A DNA stretch of 6,688 bases from Candidatus Neoflavobacterium equi. GTDB lineage: Bacteria; Bacteroidota; Bacteroidia; Flavobacteriales; Flavobacteriaceae. Position numbers and translations under genes: made by a program. Below the pieces are notes generated by a model that was given only the letters and a program-made list of their open reading frames with translations, searched no databases and was not told the origin of the DNA. Below, in pieces: positions 6,675 to 6,688 of the stretch. The stretch lies in NCBI GenBank assembly GCA_018065745.1, contig JAGHSS010000333.1, forward strand, positions 1 through 6,688, in the 5' to 3' direction. The stretch's first letter is position 1; each line of letters opens with the position of its first letter.

Positions 6675-6688
6675 CTAAAATCCTATCG

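Overview
This is an ordinary stretch of chromosome from a Bacteroidetes bacterium, most likely of class Flavobacteriia. Four things point there. The DNA is AT-rich, with A-rich leaders before start codons instead of Shine-Dalgarno sequences. There is a PorT-family outer-membrane barrel with a signal peptide ending in A|Q. The acyltransferase carries the Bacteroidetes-type NHRDI motif. There is also a possible Bacteroidetes -7 promoter element (TAnnTTTG). I see no transposase, integrase, phage, CRISPR or tRNA/rRNA gene.

Layout: the plus-strand block (1-2874) holds a PlsC-like lysophospholipid acyltransferase cut by the left edge, a type I L-asparaginase overlapping it by 23 bases, and a PorT-family outer-membrane protein 23 bases further on. 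The minus-strand block (6600 down to 2961) holds asparaginyl-tRNA synthetase (asnS), sigma-54 (rpoN) and a small polytopic PAP2-like membrane protein. The two blocks converge on a bidirectional hairpin terminator at about 2878-2913, and a second, plus-strand hairpin follows at 2933-2951. No gap exceeds about 110 bases.

How the genes relate: two products act on asparagine (asnS consumes it for translation, ansA hydrolyses it to aspartate and ammonia). Two or three concern the cell envelope (acyltransferase, PorT-like barrel, PAP2-like protein), and rpoN is a global transcription factor. I recall a conserved flavobacterial neighbourhood of this composition, so it looks like conserved synteny and not an accessory island.

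I did not find a new multi-gene system. The most unusual non-coding structure is a perfect 19-bp inverted repeat with a 7-base internal period between asnS and rpoN. A compact 16-base dyad in the asnS leader is a second candidate regulatory site. At protein level the points of interest are an HX5D spacing in the acyltransferase, E. coli allosteric-site residues that differ in the asparaginase, and a PAP2-like protein that lacks the canonical catalytic set.
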